From positions 5,865,560 through 5,929,559 of the forward strand of contig NZ_CP020042.1 of the NCBI RefSeq assembly GCF_002028425.1: DNA of 64,000 nt, written 5' to 3'. The DNA is from Streptomyces katrae (lineage in GTDB: Bacteria > Actinomycetota > Actinomycetes > Streptomycetales > Streptomycetaceae). The notes beneath the pieces were generated by a model. That model was not told the origin of the DNA. It ran no database searches and worked only from the letters and a program-made list of their open reading frames with translations. This document shows, one piece after another, positions 38,237 to 47,303 of this stretch. The first letter of the stretch is position 1. Each line of letters opens with the position of its first letter. The translations under genes were made by a program, and so were the position numbers.

Positions 38237-39154
38237 GTGCCCCGCGCCACCGGCCCGCTGGCCGAAGCCCTGGCCCGCAGGCCCGTACTCCTGGACGGCG
38301 GGCTGAGCAACCAGCTCGCCGACCAGGGCTGCGACCTGTCCGGCTCCCTCTGGACCGGCCGGGTGCTGGACGAGCGCCCGGAGCAGGTGGAGGCCGCCCA
38401 CGCGGCCTACGTCCGGGCCGGCGCCGAGGTGCTGATCACCGCGAGCTACCAGATCGGCCACGACCCCGGCCTGCTGGAGCGCTCCGTCCGGGTGGCCGAC
38501 GCCGCGGCGCGGGCCGCCGGGCACGAGGTGTGGGTGGCCGCCTCGGTGGGGCCGTACGGGGCGGTCCTGGCGGACGGCTCCGAGTACCGCGGCCGGTACG
38601 GGCTGAGCCGGGACGCGCTGGCCGCCTTCCACCGCCCCCGGATCGAAGCGCTGCTCGCGGCCGGGCCGGACGTCCTGGCGCTGGAGACCGTCCCGGACTC
38701 CGACGAGGCGCAGGCCCTGCTGCGGGTCCTGGCCGGCACGGGGGCGCGGGCCTGGCTCAGCTACACCGTCGCGGGCGGCCGCACCCGGGCCGGGCAGCCC
38801 CTGGCGGAGGCCTTCGCCCTGGCCGCCGGCGCCCCCGAGGTGATCGCGGTCGGCGTCAACTGCTGTGACCCGGCGGACGTGCTGCCCGCGCTGGAGGCGG
38901 CCGCGTCCGTCACGGCCAAGCCGCTGCTGGCGTACCCCAACGACGGCTCCGTCTGGGACGCCGGCACCCGCACCTGGCACGCCCCCGCGCACCCCGCCCC
39001 CTGGCCCGCCACCGCCTGGCGGGCGGCCGGCGCCCGGCTCCTCGGCGGCTGCTGCCGGGTCGGCCCGCCCTGGATCGCGGGACTCCGCGCCGCCCTCGGG
39101 CCCCTGCCGCCGGAGGTCGCTCTGGAGTCGGAGCCGGTCGACCCCCGGCTGTGA
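38237..39154 (+). CDS. mmuM: Homocysteine S-methyltransferase
   Basis: 305-aa zinc enzyme transferring methyl from S-methylmethionine (or SAM) to homocysteine to make methionine. The N-terminal VLLDGGLSNQLADQG and the zinc ligands GVNCCDP (Cys about residue 213) and GGCCRVGP (near 274-275) are intact. GTG 38237 has GGAGGAA upstream. Length is normal for MmuM. Confidence 0.92.
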   Translation: MPRATGPLAEALARRPVLLDGGLSNQLADQGCDLSGSLWTGRVLDERPEQVEAAHAAYVRAGAEVLITASYQIGHDPGLLERSVRVADAAARAAGHEVWVAASVGPYGAVLADGSEYRGRYGLSRDALAAFHRPRIEALLAAGPDVLALETVPDSDEAQALLRVLAGTGARAWLSYTVAGGRTRAGQPLAEAFALAAGAPEVIAVGVNCCDPADVLPALEAAASVTAKPLLAYPNDGSVWDAGTRTWHAPAHPAPWPATAWRAAGARLLGGCCRVGPPWIAGLRAALGPLPPEVALESEPVDPRL

Positions 39155-39339
39155 GCCCCCGCCCGCCGGCCGGCCCCCGGCCGCGAGGCGAGAGGACCGC
39201 GTAAAGCGGCGGCCCCCGTACGGCCTCGAATTAGGTCGTATGGGGGAACTTTCGCCGAGAAGGCCGGGGAAACCGGCGGCGGGATCGTTCACCCAGGGCA
39301 GCGGAATGTCCGCGACCCTGGAAGGACGGAACGTCACCT

Positions 39340-39843
39340 ATGAAGATGACCGCGCGCGGAAGCATTGCGGCGCTCATGACCTGTATGGCCGCGGCCGCCG
39401 CGGCCTCCCCGGCCGTGGCCGACTCGGTGCCGGTGGGTGTCCCGCTGGACGCCGTGGAGACCACGCTGGGCGTGCCCACGCCACAGGTGGGCGCCGCCGT
39501 CCCGATGCCGGTCGTCGGCGCCCCCGAGGCGCCCGTCCTCCACAAGGGCGACCTGCTCCCCAGCCCGCTGCTCCCGGCGGTCCCGGTGGCCACCGACCTC
39601 GGGCTGACCAAGGTCGTCTCCCCGGTGCCCAACCTGCTGGGCTCCAAGGAGACGGATGGCGAGGGCTCCCTGGAGTCGCCGGCGACCACCCTGCTCACCC
39701 GGACGCCCGGCGCGGTCGTCGGCGCCCCGCTGACCATGCCCGACGCCGGCAACCGGGGGATCCCGAACCTGACCGCCCCCAAACTGGGCCTGGTCGCCCC
39801 GGAGCTCATCGGCAACCCCTCGGCGCTCCTCGGCCTGCACTGA
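39340..39843 (+). CDS. Secreted hypothetical protein
   Basis: 167 aa with a typical Sec signal peptide (MKMTARGSIAALMTCMAAAA, cleavage near AVADS, residue 28). The mature part is rich in Pro, Val, Gly and Leu with repeated hydrophobic PVP and PxLLP motifs, no Cys after the signal, and no enzyme motif. A cell-wall or exported structural protein is plausible. ATG 39340 has GGAAGGACGG further upstream. The preceding 185 bases contain AT-containing GGGGGAACTTTCGCC (39243-39257), a likely promoter segment. Confidence 0.75.
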   Translation: MKMTARGSIAALMTCMAAAAAASPAVADSVPVGVPLDAVETTLGVPTPQVGAAVPMPVVGAPEAPVLHKGDLLPSPLLPAVPVATDLGLTKVVSPVPNLLGSKETDGEGSLESPATTLLTRTPGAVVGAPLTMPDAGNRGIPNLTAPKLGLVAPELIGNPSALLGLH

Positions 39844-39897
39844 GCCGCACACCTGACGCGGGGTCGGAAAGCCGTCCGGTCTGGGTACGTCTACGGC

Positions 39898-41124
39898 ATG
39901 GGATTCCATGTCGACTCCGAGACCGGGCGGCTTCGCCGCGTCATCCTCCACCGCCCCGACCTGGAGCTGAAGCGCCTCACACCCAGCAACAAGGACGCCC
40001 TGCTCTTCGACGACGTGCTGTGGGTGCGCCGGGCCCGCCAGGAGCACGACGGCTTCGCCGACGTGCTGCGCGACCGGGGCGTCGCCGTCCACCTCTTCGG
40101 CGACCTGCTCCGCGAGGCCCTCGACATCACCGAGGCGCGCCACCTCGTCCTGGACCGGGTCTTCGACGAGAAGGAGTACGGGCCCCTCGCCACCGACCAC
40201 CTGCGCTCGGTCTTCGACGGCATGACCTCGGCCGAGCTCGCCGAGGCGCTGGTCGGCGGCATGACGAAACGGGAGTTCCTGGAGCGGCACAGCGAGCCGG
40301 TGTCGGTGCGCTTCCACGCGCTGGAGATGGACGGCTTCCTGCTGGGGCCGCTGCCCAACCACCTCTTCACCCGGGACACCTCCGCCTGGATCTACGACGG
40401 GGTGTCCATCAACGCCATGCGCTGGCCGGCCCGGCAGCGCGAGACCGTGCACTTCGAGGCGATCTACCGGTACCACCCGCTCTTCACCGGTTCGGGCCCC
40501 TTCCACTACTGGTCGCAGGGCCAGCCGGACTACCCCTCGACCATCGAGGGCGGGGACGTCCTCGTCATCGGCAACGGCGCCGTGCTGATCGGGATGAGCG
40601 AGCGGACCACCCCGCAGGCGGTGGAGATGCTCGCCCGCGGCCTGTTCGCGGCGGGGTCGGCCTCGGCCATCGTGGCGCTCGACATGCCCAAGCGGCGGGC
40701 GTTCATGCACCTGGACACGGTGATGACGATGGTCGACGAGGAAACGTTCACCCAGTACGCGGGGCTCGGCATGCTGCGCTCCTACACGATCCGGCCGGGG
40801 CAGGGGGCGAGCGAGCTCCAGGTGAGCGACCACCCGCCGGAGCACATGCACCGGGCGATCGCGGCCGCGCTGGGCCTGGACAAGGTGCGGGTGCTGACCG
40901 CGGGGCAGGACGTGCACTCGGCCGAGCGCGAGCAGTGGGACGACGGGTGCAACGTGCTGGCGGTGGAGCCCGGGGTGGTCGTCGCCTACGAGCGGAACGT
41001 CACGACCAACACGCACCTGCGCAAGGAGGGCATCGAGGTGATCGAGATCCCCGGCAGCGAGCTGGGGCGGGGCCGCGGCGGGCCGCGGTGCATGAGCTGC
41101 CCGGTGGAACGGGACGCCGGCTGA
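39898..41124 (+). CDS. arcA: Arginine deiminase
   Basis: 408 aa, normal length. It hydrolyses L-arginine to citrulline and ammonia. The guanidino-enzyme motifs are visible: [11 protein letters not shown] (substrate Asp/Glu), [10 protein letters not shown] (catalytic His) and the C-terminal [12 protein letters not shown] with nucleophile Cys 398. The ornithine carbamoyltransferase gene follows 130 bases later, giving two of three steps of the arginine deiminase pathway. Carbamate kinase is not in the window. Confidence 0.96.
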   Translation: MGFHVDSETGRLRRVILHRPDLELKRLTPSNKDALLFDDVLWVRRARQEHDGFADVLRDRGVAVHLFGDLLREALDITEARHLVLDRVFDEKEYGPLATDHLRSVFDGMTSAELAEALVGGMTKREFLERHSEPVSVRFHALEMDGFLLGPLPNHLFTRDTSAWIYDGVSINAMRWPARQRETVHFEAIYRYHPLFTGSGPFHYWSQGQPDYPSTIEGGDVLVIGNGAVLIGMSERTTPQAVEMLARGLFAAGSASAIVALDMPKRRAFMHLDTVMTMVDEETFTQYAGLGMLRSYTIRPGQGASELQVSDHPPEHMHRAIAAALGLDKVRVLTAGQDVHSAEREQWDDGCNVLAVEPGVVVAYERNVTTNTHLRKEGIEVIEIPGSELGRGRGGPRCMSCPVERDAG

Positions 41125-41145
41125 GCGCAGGCTGAGGGGGACGGA

Positions 41146-41187
41146 CTGGTGATCACAGGTGCGGTTGCCGCACGTGTGATCCACCAG
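41146..41187. terminator. Long stem-loop between arcA and argF
   Basis: CTGGTGATCACAGGTGCGG pairs with the opposite arm ending CCACCAG, with one bulge and one mismatch around a three-base loop TTG. It can end arcA transcription or regulate read-through into the carbamoyltransferase gene. Confidence 0.6.
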
Positions 41188-41219
41188 ACTGCATATCAAT
41201 ACAAGGGGTCGTATATACT
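41188..41219 (+). promoter_or_regulatory. Putative promoter with ArgR-type box for the carbamoyltransferase gene
   Basis: TGCAT-ATCA-ATACA (41190-41203) fits the ARG-box pattern TGAAT-N4-ATTCA at eight of ten positions. TATACT (41214-41219) is a strong -10, and the box covers the expected -35 position, as a repressor site would. The stretch is strikingly AT-rich for this genome. Confidence 0.45.
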
Positions 41220-41255
41220 TCCGCAATCCCCTGTCAGCGTCCCCCTGGAGTCCCG

Positions 41256-42260
41256 ATGGCCACCGACCTCTTCGGTCGCAGTTTCCTCAAGGAGCTCGAC
41301 TTCACCGCCGCCGAGTTCCGCGGCCTGGTCGAACTCGCCGCCGAACTCAAGGCGGCCAAGAAGGCGGGCGTCGAGGAGCGCCGCCTCCAGGGCAGGAACA
41401 TCGCGCTGATCTTCGAGAAGACCTCCACCCGCACCCGCTGCGCCTTCGAGGTCGCCGCCGCCGACCAGGGCGCCCACACCACCTACCTCGACCCCTCCGG
41501 CTCCCAGATCGGCCACAAGGAGACCGTCCGGGACACGGCGCGGGTGCTCGGCCGGATGTTCGACGGCATCGAGTACCGGGGCGACAGCCAGGAGGCGGTC
41601 GAGGAGCTCGCCGCCTGCTCCGGCGTGCCCGTCTTCAACGGCCTCACCGACGACTGGCACCCCACCCAGATGCTGGCCGACGTGCTGACCATGACCGAAC
41701 ACTGCGCCAAGCCGCTGGAACGTATCGCCTTCGCCTACCTCGGCGACGCCCGTTTCAACATGGGCAACTCCTACCTGGTGACCGGCGCGCTGCTGGGCAT
41801 GGACGTGCGGATCGTGGCGCCGAAGGAGTACTGGCCGGCCGAGGCCGTCGTGGCGCGGGCCCGCGAGCTGGCCGTGTCCAGCGGGGCGCGGATCACCCTG
41901 ACCGAGGAGGTCGCGGAGGGCGTGGCGCAGGCCGACTTCGTGGCCACGGACGTGTGGGTCTCGATGGGCGAGCCGAAGGAGGTCTGGGACGAGCGGATCG
42001 CGGCCCTGGCGCCGTACGCCGTCACCATGGACGTGCTGCGCGCGACCGGCAACCAGGACGTGCGGTTCCTGCACTGCCTGCCCGCCTACCACGACCTCGG
42101 CACCAAGGTGGCCCGGGAGGTCCACGAGCGGCACGGGCTGGAGTGGCTGGAGGTCTCGGACGAGGTGTTCGAGTCGGCGCACTCCGTCGTCTTCGACGAG
42201 GCGGAGAACCGGCTGCACACCATCAAGGCCGTGCTCGTCGCGACGATGGCGAAGCCCTAG
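41256..42260 (+). CDS. argF: Ornithine carbamoyltransferase
   Basis: 334 aa. Carbamoyl-phosphate site STRTRC (residues 57-62), ornithine-binding HPTQ in [13 protein letters not shown] and HCLPA near 272 are intact. It can work in arginine synthesis or, paired with arginine deiminase, in citrulline breakdown to ornithine and carbamoyl phosphate. Position directly behind arcA favours the catabolic role (ArcB-like), while the ArgR-type box upstream is compatible with either. ATG 41256 follows CTGGAG. Confidence 0.94.
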   Translation: MATDLFGRSFLKELDFTAAEFRGLVELAAELKAAKKAGVEERRLQGRNIALIFEKTSTRTRCAFEVAAADQGAHTTYLDPSGSQIGHKETVRDTARVLGRMFDGIEYRGDSQEAVEELAACSGVPVFNGLTDDWHPTQMLADVLTMTEHCAKPLERIAFAYLGDARFNMGNSYLVTGALLGMDVRIVAPKEYWPAEAVVARARELAVSSGARITLTEEVAEGVAQADFVATDVWVSMGEPKEVWDERIAALAPYAVTMDVLRATGNQDVRFLHCLPAYHDLGTKVAREVHERHGLEWLEVSDEVFESAHSVVFDEAENRLHTIKAVLVATMAKP

Positions 42261-42341
42261 CCGCCGCGCGGGCGGCCCGCATCCTCAGCCGCATAGTCGG
42301 CCGCATAGTCATACGGGCCCTGCCGGGCGGTCCTGCGGCGC

Positions 42342-42761
42342 TCAGGCGCTCGTCGCGCGGGCCGGCAGGGTGAACCAGACGGCCTTGCCGTGCTCGGTGG
42401 GGCGGTGGCCGCAGGCCGAGCTCAGGGCCCGGAGCAGCAGCAGTCCGCGGCCGTGCTCCTGCCAGGGGTCCGGGTGACCCTCGTGCGGGCGGGTCACCAG
42501 GTCGCGCGGCGGCCGGGGATCGCCGTCGTGGACCTCCACCTGGCAGCCGTCCGCCAGCATCTCCACGACCAGCTCGATCGGCGCCCCCGCTGTGGTGTGC
42601 TCCACGGCGTTGGCCACCAGCTCGGCGGTCAGCAGCTCGGCGGTGTCGCGGTCGGCGGACGGTTCCGTTTCCGTCAGGGCGGTACGGACCAGGGCGCGGG
42701 CCATGGGTACGGCGGCGGCCGTGTGCGGCAGGGCGAGCCGCCAGGCGGAGGCGTCGGGCAT
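42342..42761 (-). CDS. HATPase_c ATP-binding protein (RsbW-like regulator)
   Basis: 139 aa consisting only of a GHKL ATP-binding fold: N-box LTAELVANAVEHT (about residues 44-56), G1-like VEVHDGDPRPP and the ATP-lid HGRGLLLLRAL near residue 104. Streptomyces carry dozens of such stand-alone anti-sigma-like kinases. The partner is not identified. ATG 42761 begins the domain cleanly; longer in-frame readings have shadow composition. Confidence 0.85.
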   Translation of the reverse strand: MPDASAWRLALPHTAAAVPMARALVRTALTETEPSADRDTAELLTAELVANAVEHTTAGAPIELVVEMLADGCQVEVHDGDPRPPRDLVTRPHEGHPDPWQEHGRGLLLLRALSSACGHRPTEHGKAVWFTLPARATSA

Positions 42762-42949
42762 GGCCGGTCCGTCCGTTCCGTTCCGTCGGGGTGGGGGCGG
42801 GGAGAGAGAAACTCCCGGATTCAACTTCAACGATACGGAGCGCCGTGCGCGCCTCGTAGGGCACCCCGGCGTGAAGGCGGACCCACGCCCGCGGTGCGGC
42901 GGGACCTTCGGCTCGGACCGGGCCGCCGTCACCCATCTGTCGCGTTTCC

Positions 42950-42979
42950 GTGACGGCAGTCACAAGTCGGTGATAGCGT
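42950..42979 (+). promoter_or_regulatory. Promoter and operator of the aryl-CoA operon, site A
   Basis: GTGACGGCAGTCA (42950-42962) contains the palindrome TGAC-GGCA-GTCA and overlaps a -35-like GTGACG. An 18-base spacer leads to TAGCGT (42974-42979). The next gene starts with GTG 42987, seven bases after the -10, so the mRNA is probably leaderless. The same 13-mer, with GATAG at the same distance, is at 49808. Confidence 0.6.
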
Positions 42980-42986
42980 CGTACGC

Positions 42987-43814
42987 GTGAGCCCCTTCAC
43001 CGGTTCCACACCAGCGACCGAACGGTGGCGCCACCTGCGGGTGACCCGGCAGGACGGCATCGCCACCGTCACCCTCGACCGCCCCGAGAAGCTGAACGCG
43101 CTCACCTTCGGCGCCTACGCCGACCTGCGCGATCTGCTCGCCGAACTCTCCCGCACCCGCTCCGTGCGCGCCCTCGTCCTGGCCGGAGAGGGCCGCGGCT
43201 TCTGCTCCGGCGGGGACGTGGACGAGATCATCGGCGCCACCCTCGCCATGGACACCTCCCAACTCCTCGACTTCAACCGGATGACCGGCCAGGTGGTCCG
43301 CGCCGTCCGCGAATGCCCCTTCCCGGTGATCGCCGCCGTCCACGGGGTGGCCGCGGGAGCCGGAGCCGTCCTCGCCCTCGCCGCCGACTTCCGCATCGCC
43401 GACCCCACCGCCCGCTTCGCCTTCCTCTTCACCCGCGTCGGCCTCTCCGGCGGCGACATGGGCGCCGCCTACCTGCTGCCCAGGGTCGTCGGCCTCGGCC
43501 ACGCCACCCGGATCCTGATGCTCGGAGAGCCCGTACGGGCCCCCGAGGCCGAACGCATCGGCCTGCTCAGCGAGCTCGTGGACGAGGGCAAGGCCGACGC
43601 CCGCGCCGCGGAACTCGCCGCCCGCCTCGCCTGCGGACCCGCCCTCGCCCACGCCCAGACCAAGGCCCTGCTCACCGCCGAACTGGACATGCCGCTGGCC
43701 GCCTCCGTGGAGCTGGACGCCAGCACCCAGGCCCTGCTGATGCACGGCCAGGACTACGCCGAGTTCCACGCCGCCTTCACCGGGAAGCGGCCGCCGCAGT
43801 GGAAGGGCAGGTAG
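42987..43814 (+). CDS. Enoyl-CoA hydratase/isomerase family protein
   Basis: 275-aa crotonase. The oxyanion-hole stretches GEGRGFCSGGDVDE (about 67-80) and GVAAGAGAVLALAADFRIAD are clear. The usual catalytic Glu region reads FTRVGLSGGDMGAAYLLP, with Asp rather than Glu near the active-site turn, as in some aromatic-pathway members. The start codon GTG 42987 lacks a ribosome site and fits leaderless translation. The fused monooxygenase/reductase gene begins four bases after its stop, so hydration of the dearomatised CoA ester is the likely job. Confidence 0.88.
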   Translation: MSPFTGSTPATERWRHLRVTRQDGIATVTLDRPEKLNALTFGAYADLRDLLAELSRTRSVRALVLAGEGRGFCSGGDVDEIIGATLAMDTSQLLDFNRMTGQVVRAVRECPFPVIAAVHGVAAGAGAVLALAADFRIADPTARFAFLFTRVGLSGGDMGAAYLLPRVVGLGHATRILMLGEPVRAPEAERIGLLSELVDEGKADARAAELAARLACGPALAHAQTKALLTAELDMPLAASVELDASTQALLMHGQDYAEFHAAFTGKRPPQWKGR

Positions 43815-43818
43815 CGCC

Positions 43819-46110
43819 GTGTCCCCGTCCGTTCCCGCGCTCGGGTCCGCCCCGCCCGCCAAACGGGTGGCCGTCATCGGCGGGGGGCCGGGCGGGCTCT
43901 ACGCCGCCGCGCTCCTGGCCCGCCAGGGGCACGCCGTCGACCTGTGGGAGCGCGGCGCCCCCGACGACACCTTCGGCTTCGGCGTCGTCCTCTCCGACGA
44001 GACCCTCGGCGGTATCGAACGCGCCGACACGATCGTCCACGCCGCCCTCGCCGCCGAGTTCGTCCGCTGGGACGACGTGGACGTCGTCCACCGCGGCCGG
44101 CTGCTGACCTCCGGCGGCCACGGCTTCGCCGCCCTCGGCCGGCGCCGCCTCCTGGAGATCCTGCACGCCCGCTGCGAAGCCCTCGGCGTGCGGCTCCGCT
44201 TCCGCGCCGCGGCCCCCGACGCCTGGGCTCTCGCCGGCGCCTACGACCTGGTGGTCGCGGCCGACGGGGTGCACAGTGCCACCCGCGAGAGCGGCGCCGA
44301 GCACTTCCGGCCCACCGTCACCCCCGGCCGCTGCCGTTACGTCTGGCTCGCCGCCGACTTCGCCTTCGACGCCTTCCGCTTCGAGATCGCGGAGACCGAG
44401 CACGGCATCATGCAGCTGCACGCCTACCCCTACTCCACCGACTCCTCCACCGCCATCGTCGAGATGCGCGAGGAGGTCTGGCGGGCCGCCGGCCTCGACC
44501 TGTGCGACGAGGAGGAGTCCGCCGCCCGCTGCGCCAAGATCTTCGCCGAGGCACTGCGGGGCAGGCCGCTGCGCGGGAACCGCTCCGCGTGGACCCGGTT
44601 CCACACCGTCGTCAACGAACGCTGGTCGCACGGCAACGTGGTCCTCCTCGGCGACGCCGCCCACACGGCCCACTTCTCCATCGGCTCCGGAACCAAACTC
44701 GCCGTCGAGGACGCCCTCGCGCTCGCCGAGGCCGTCGCCGCGCACCCCGAGGTCCCCGATGCCCTGGCCGCCTACGAGGCCGAACGCAGGCCCGCCGTGG
44801 CCAGCACCCAGCGGGCCGCCGCCGCCAGCATGCGCTGGTTCGAGGAGATCGGCGGCTACGTCGGCCAGCCCGCCCGGCAGTTCGCCTTCAACCTGCTCAC
44901 CCGCAGCCGCCGGGTCACGCACGAGAACCTGCGGCTGCGCGACCCCCGCTTCACCCGCGCGGTCGAGGCCGACTTCGGCTGCCCGCAGGAGGGGCCCGAC
45001 GGGCCGGTGACCCCGCCCATGTTCACCCCGTTCACCCTGCGCGGGCTGACCCTGCGCAACCGGGTCGTCGTCTCGCCGATGGACATGTACTCCGCCGAGG
45101 ACGGGGTGCCCGGCGACTTCCACCTGGTGCACCTGGGCGGGCGGGCCCTGGGCGGGGCCGGGCTGGTCATGACGGAGATGGTCTGCGTCAGCGCCGAAGG
45201 CCGGATCACCCCCGGCTGCGCGGGGCTGTGGACGGCGGAGCAGGCCGCTGCCTGGAAACGGATCGCCGACTTCGTCCACGCCTCGGCGCCCGGCACCGCC
45301 CTCGGGGTCCAGCTCGGCCACTCCGGCCGCAAGGGCTCGACCCGGCTCATGTGGGAGGGCATGGACGAACCGCTCCCGGAGGGCAACTGGCCCCTGGTGG
45401 CCGCCTCCCCACTGCCCTACAGGCCCGGCGTCTCCGCCGTCCCCCGCGCCCTGGACGCCGCCGGGCTCGCCGCCGTCCGCGCCGAGTTCGCGGCGGCCGC
45501 CGCACGGGCCGCCGACTGCGGCTTCGACCTGCTGGAACTGCACTGCGCCCACGGCTACCTGCTGTCCGGCTTCCTCTCCCCCCTCACCAACCAACGCGAC
45601 GACGCCTACGGGGGTTCCCTGGAGAACCGGCTGCGCTTCCCCCTGGAGGTCTTCGACACCGTCCGCGAGGTCTGGCCCGCGGACCGCCCGATGACCGTCC
45701 GGCTGTCGGCGACCGACTGGGCGCCCGGCGGCACCACGCCCGAGGAGGCGGAGCGGATCGCGGCCGCGTTCGCCGCGCACGGCGCCGACGCCGTCGACGT
45801 GTCCACCGGACAGGTGGTCGCGGACGAGGCTCCCGAGTACGGTCGCTCCTACCAGACCCCGTACGCCGACCGGATCCGCAACGCGCTGGGGATCCCCGTC
45901 ATCGCCGTCGGCGCGATCTCCTCCTGGGACGACGTCAACTCCCTGCTGCTGGCCGGCCGCGCCGACCTGTGCGCCCTGGGCCGCCCGCACCTGTACGACC
46001 CGCACTGGACCCTGCACGCCGCCGCCGACCAGGAGTACGCCGGCCCGGGCGCGCCCTGGCCCGCCCCGTACCGGGCGGGCAGCCGCAAGCCTCCGACCGG
46101 CAAGGGATGA
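43819..46110 (+). CDS. Bifunctional aryl-CoA FAD monooxygenase - OYE reductase (salicylyl-CoA 5-hydroxylase / 2-aminobenzoyl-CoA monooxygenase type)
   Basis: 763 aa with two flavoprotein halves. Residues 1-390 are a p-hydroxybenzoate-hydroxylase-like FAD enzyme: GGGPGGLYAAALLARQG (about 14-30), VVAADGVHSATR and LLGDAAHTAHFSIGSGTK. Residues about 395-755 are an old-yellow-enzyme FMN barrel: LTLRNRVVVSPMDMYSAEDG, CAHGYLLSGFLSPLTNQRDD and YGGSLENRLRFPL. This fusion is known from 2-aminobenzoyl-CoA monooxygenase/reductase of Azoarcus and from salicylyl-CoA 5-hydroxylase of Streptomyces. The cluster neighbours (aryl-CoA ligase, RidA, acyl-CoA dehydrogenase, hydratase) slightly favour the 2-aminobenzoate route. 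GTG 43819. Confidence 0.9.
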   Translation: MSPSVPALGSAPPAKRVAVIGGGPGGLYAAALLARQGHAVDLWERGAPDDTFGFGVVLSDETLGGIERADTIVHAALAAEFVRWDDVDVVHRGRLLTSGGHGFAALGRRRLLEILHARCEALGVRLRFRAAAPDAWALAGAYDLVVAADGVHSATRESGAEHFRPTVTPGRCRYVWLAADFAFDAFRFEIAETEHGIMQLHAYPYSTDSSTAIVEMREEVWRAAGLDLCDEEESAARCAKIFAEALRGRPLRGNRSAWTRFHTVVNERWSHGNVVLLGDAAHTAHFSIGSGTKLAVEDALALAEAVAAHPEVPDALAAYEAERRPAVASTQRAAAASMRWFEEIGGYVGQPARQFAFNLLTRSRRVTHENLRLRDPRFTRAVEADFGCPQEGPDGPVTPPMFTPFTLRGLTLRNRVVVSPMDMYSAEDGVPGDFHLVHLGGRALGGAGLVMTEMVCVSAEGRITPGCAGLWTAEQAAAWKRIADFVHASAPGTALGVQLGHSGRKGSTRLMWEGMDEPLPEGNWPLVAASPLPYRPGVSAVPRALDAAGLAAVRAEFAAAAARAADCGFDLLELHCAHGYLLSGFLSPLTNQRDDAYGGSLENRLRFPLEVFDTVREVWPADRPMTVRLSATDWAPGGTTPEEAERIAAAFAAHGADAVDVSTGQVVADEAPEYGRSYQTPYADRIRNALGIPVIAVGAISSWDDVNSLLLAGRADLCALGRPHLYDPHWTLHAAADQEYAGPGAPWPAPYRAGSRKPPTGKG

Positions 46111-46137
46111 GGTGGCGCGGCGCCGTACGGGGCCGCC

Positions 46138-46977
46138 TCAGGTGCGGACCCGCTCGACGCGGTCCTCGACGGGGGTGAAGCCGAGGCGCTGGTAGACGCT
46201 GTTGCTGGTGGGGTTGGCGAGGTCGGTGAAGAGCAGGACCTCGGTGGCCCCGGCCGCCTGCGCCGCCCGGCTCGCCGCGTGCGTCACCCCGGCGGCGTAG
46301 CCGCGGCGCCGCTCGGCGGGCGGCGTGTAGACGGGGCCGATGCGGGAGGCGGAGCCGATCGGGCGGAAGAACGCGGCCAGGGACACCGGCCTGCCTTCGT
46401 GCTCCCAGATGAGGAATCCGCCGTACGAGATCCGGTCGCGCAGGGAGGCCTCGGAGGGGGTGACGGGGATGCCGCACTCCTGGCCGAACTCCGCGGTCCA
46501 CCGTGCCAGCAGCGGCAGGTCGGCCTCGGTGGCGCGGCGGGCCCGGCCCCGGGGGGCCGAGTCGGGGGCCGTCAGGGCGCCCAGCCGGTACAGGCGCAGC
46601 TCCTCGGCGACGCGGGTCGGCGTGCCCCATGCCTCCGCCAGGGCCTGCGCGTCGGCGCGGCGGGCGTTGAAGTTCGTGACGCGGGAGAGCAGGGGATCGG
46701 CGGAGAGCGCGCCGCCCAGGGCGCGGACCGCCTCCGCGGGCAGGACGCCGAGCAGCAGCGGGAACGGCGGTGTGTGGAGGACGGCTCCTTCGACGGTCCC
46801 GTCGGTTCCGGTCCACCAGCCGAAGACGGGTTCGGCGTCGCCGTAGGCCTGCGGGCCGCGCCGCTCCAGGGCGTCGATGGCGCTCAGCATGGTGGTGTTG
46901 ACGACGGGGTGTGCTGCCACGGCAGGGCGCGCGGCGGCCAGGTAGGCCGCCAGATCGGTGCTGAAGGTCCAGGTCAT
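46138..46977 (-). CDS. GNAT family N-acetyltransferase
   Basis: 279 aa. The C-terminal half (about residues 140-270) is the GNAT fold with RIGPVYTPPAERRRGYAAGV as the acetyl-CoA loop and ATEVLLFTDLANPTSNSVYQ followed by RLGFTPVED. The N-terminal half (WTFSTDLAAYLAAARPAVAA) is a degenerate duplicate domain, as in many Streptomyces GNAT proteins. ATG 46977; the substrate is unknown. It converges with the fused monooxygenase gene and seems unrelated to the aryl-CoA cluster. Confidence 0.88.
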   Translation of the reverse strand: MTWTFSTDLAAYLAAARPAVAAHPVVNTTMLSAIDALERRGPQAYGDAEPVFGWWTGTDGTVEGAVLHTPPFPLLLGVLPAEAVRALGGALSADPLLSRVTNFNARRADAQALAEAWGTPTRVAEELRLYRLGALTAPDSAPRGRARRATEADLPLLARWTAEFGQECGIPVTPSEASLRDRISYGGFLIWEHEGRPVSLAAFFRPIGSASRIGPVYTPPAERRRGYAAGVTHAASRAAQAAGATEVLLFTDLANPTSNSVYQRLGFTPVEDRVERVRT

Positions 46978-47303
46978 GCCCCATCGTGGCGGGCCGGGCA
47001 GCAGGCCCGCACCGGGTTTTCCCGCGGCCGCTGCGGGGCGGGTTTCCAGGGCGTGCGGAGTGGCGGGTGCGCTCCCCCGGGCGGGGGAGGCGATCCCCCC
47101 GTGCGGGGGAGGAACGGGGGGCGGGCCGCTGGGATCTTGGGAGTGCGAGCAGGACACCGGCTCCGCCGCCGTGGCGGGCCGTCGGACGAGGAGGAACCAT
47201 GAGCGCCCACGCAGTCACCGCACCGGCACCCGTACCCGCATCGCGACCCGCGCCCGCGCCCGCATCCGTACCCGCGCCCGGCCGGGCGGCGGGCGGGGTC
47301 CGG
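46978..47303. other. Intergenic region between GNAT and PaaX genes
   Basis: 326 bases. Two consecutive short hairpins lie near 47072-47105 (CTCCCCC-GGGC-GGGGGAG, then CCCCCC-GTGC-GGGGG) and may end the paaX transcript. A good ribosome site and ATG occur at 47199 on the plus strand, but the frame soon enters the antisense of the regulator gene, so I do not call a gene. Confidence 0.5.

Noticed and set aside
42261..42341. Direct repeat CCGCATAGTC between carbamoyltransferase and HATPase genes
   Set aside because: Only two copies of about ten bases in an 80-base convergent gap; too short to assign meaning.
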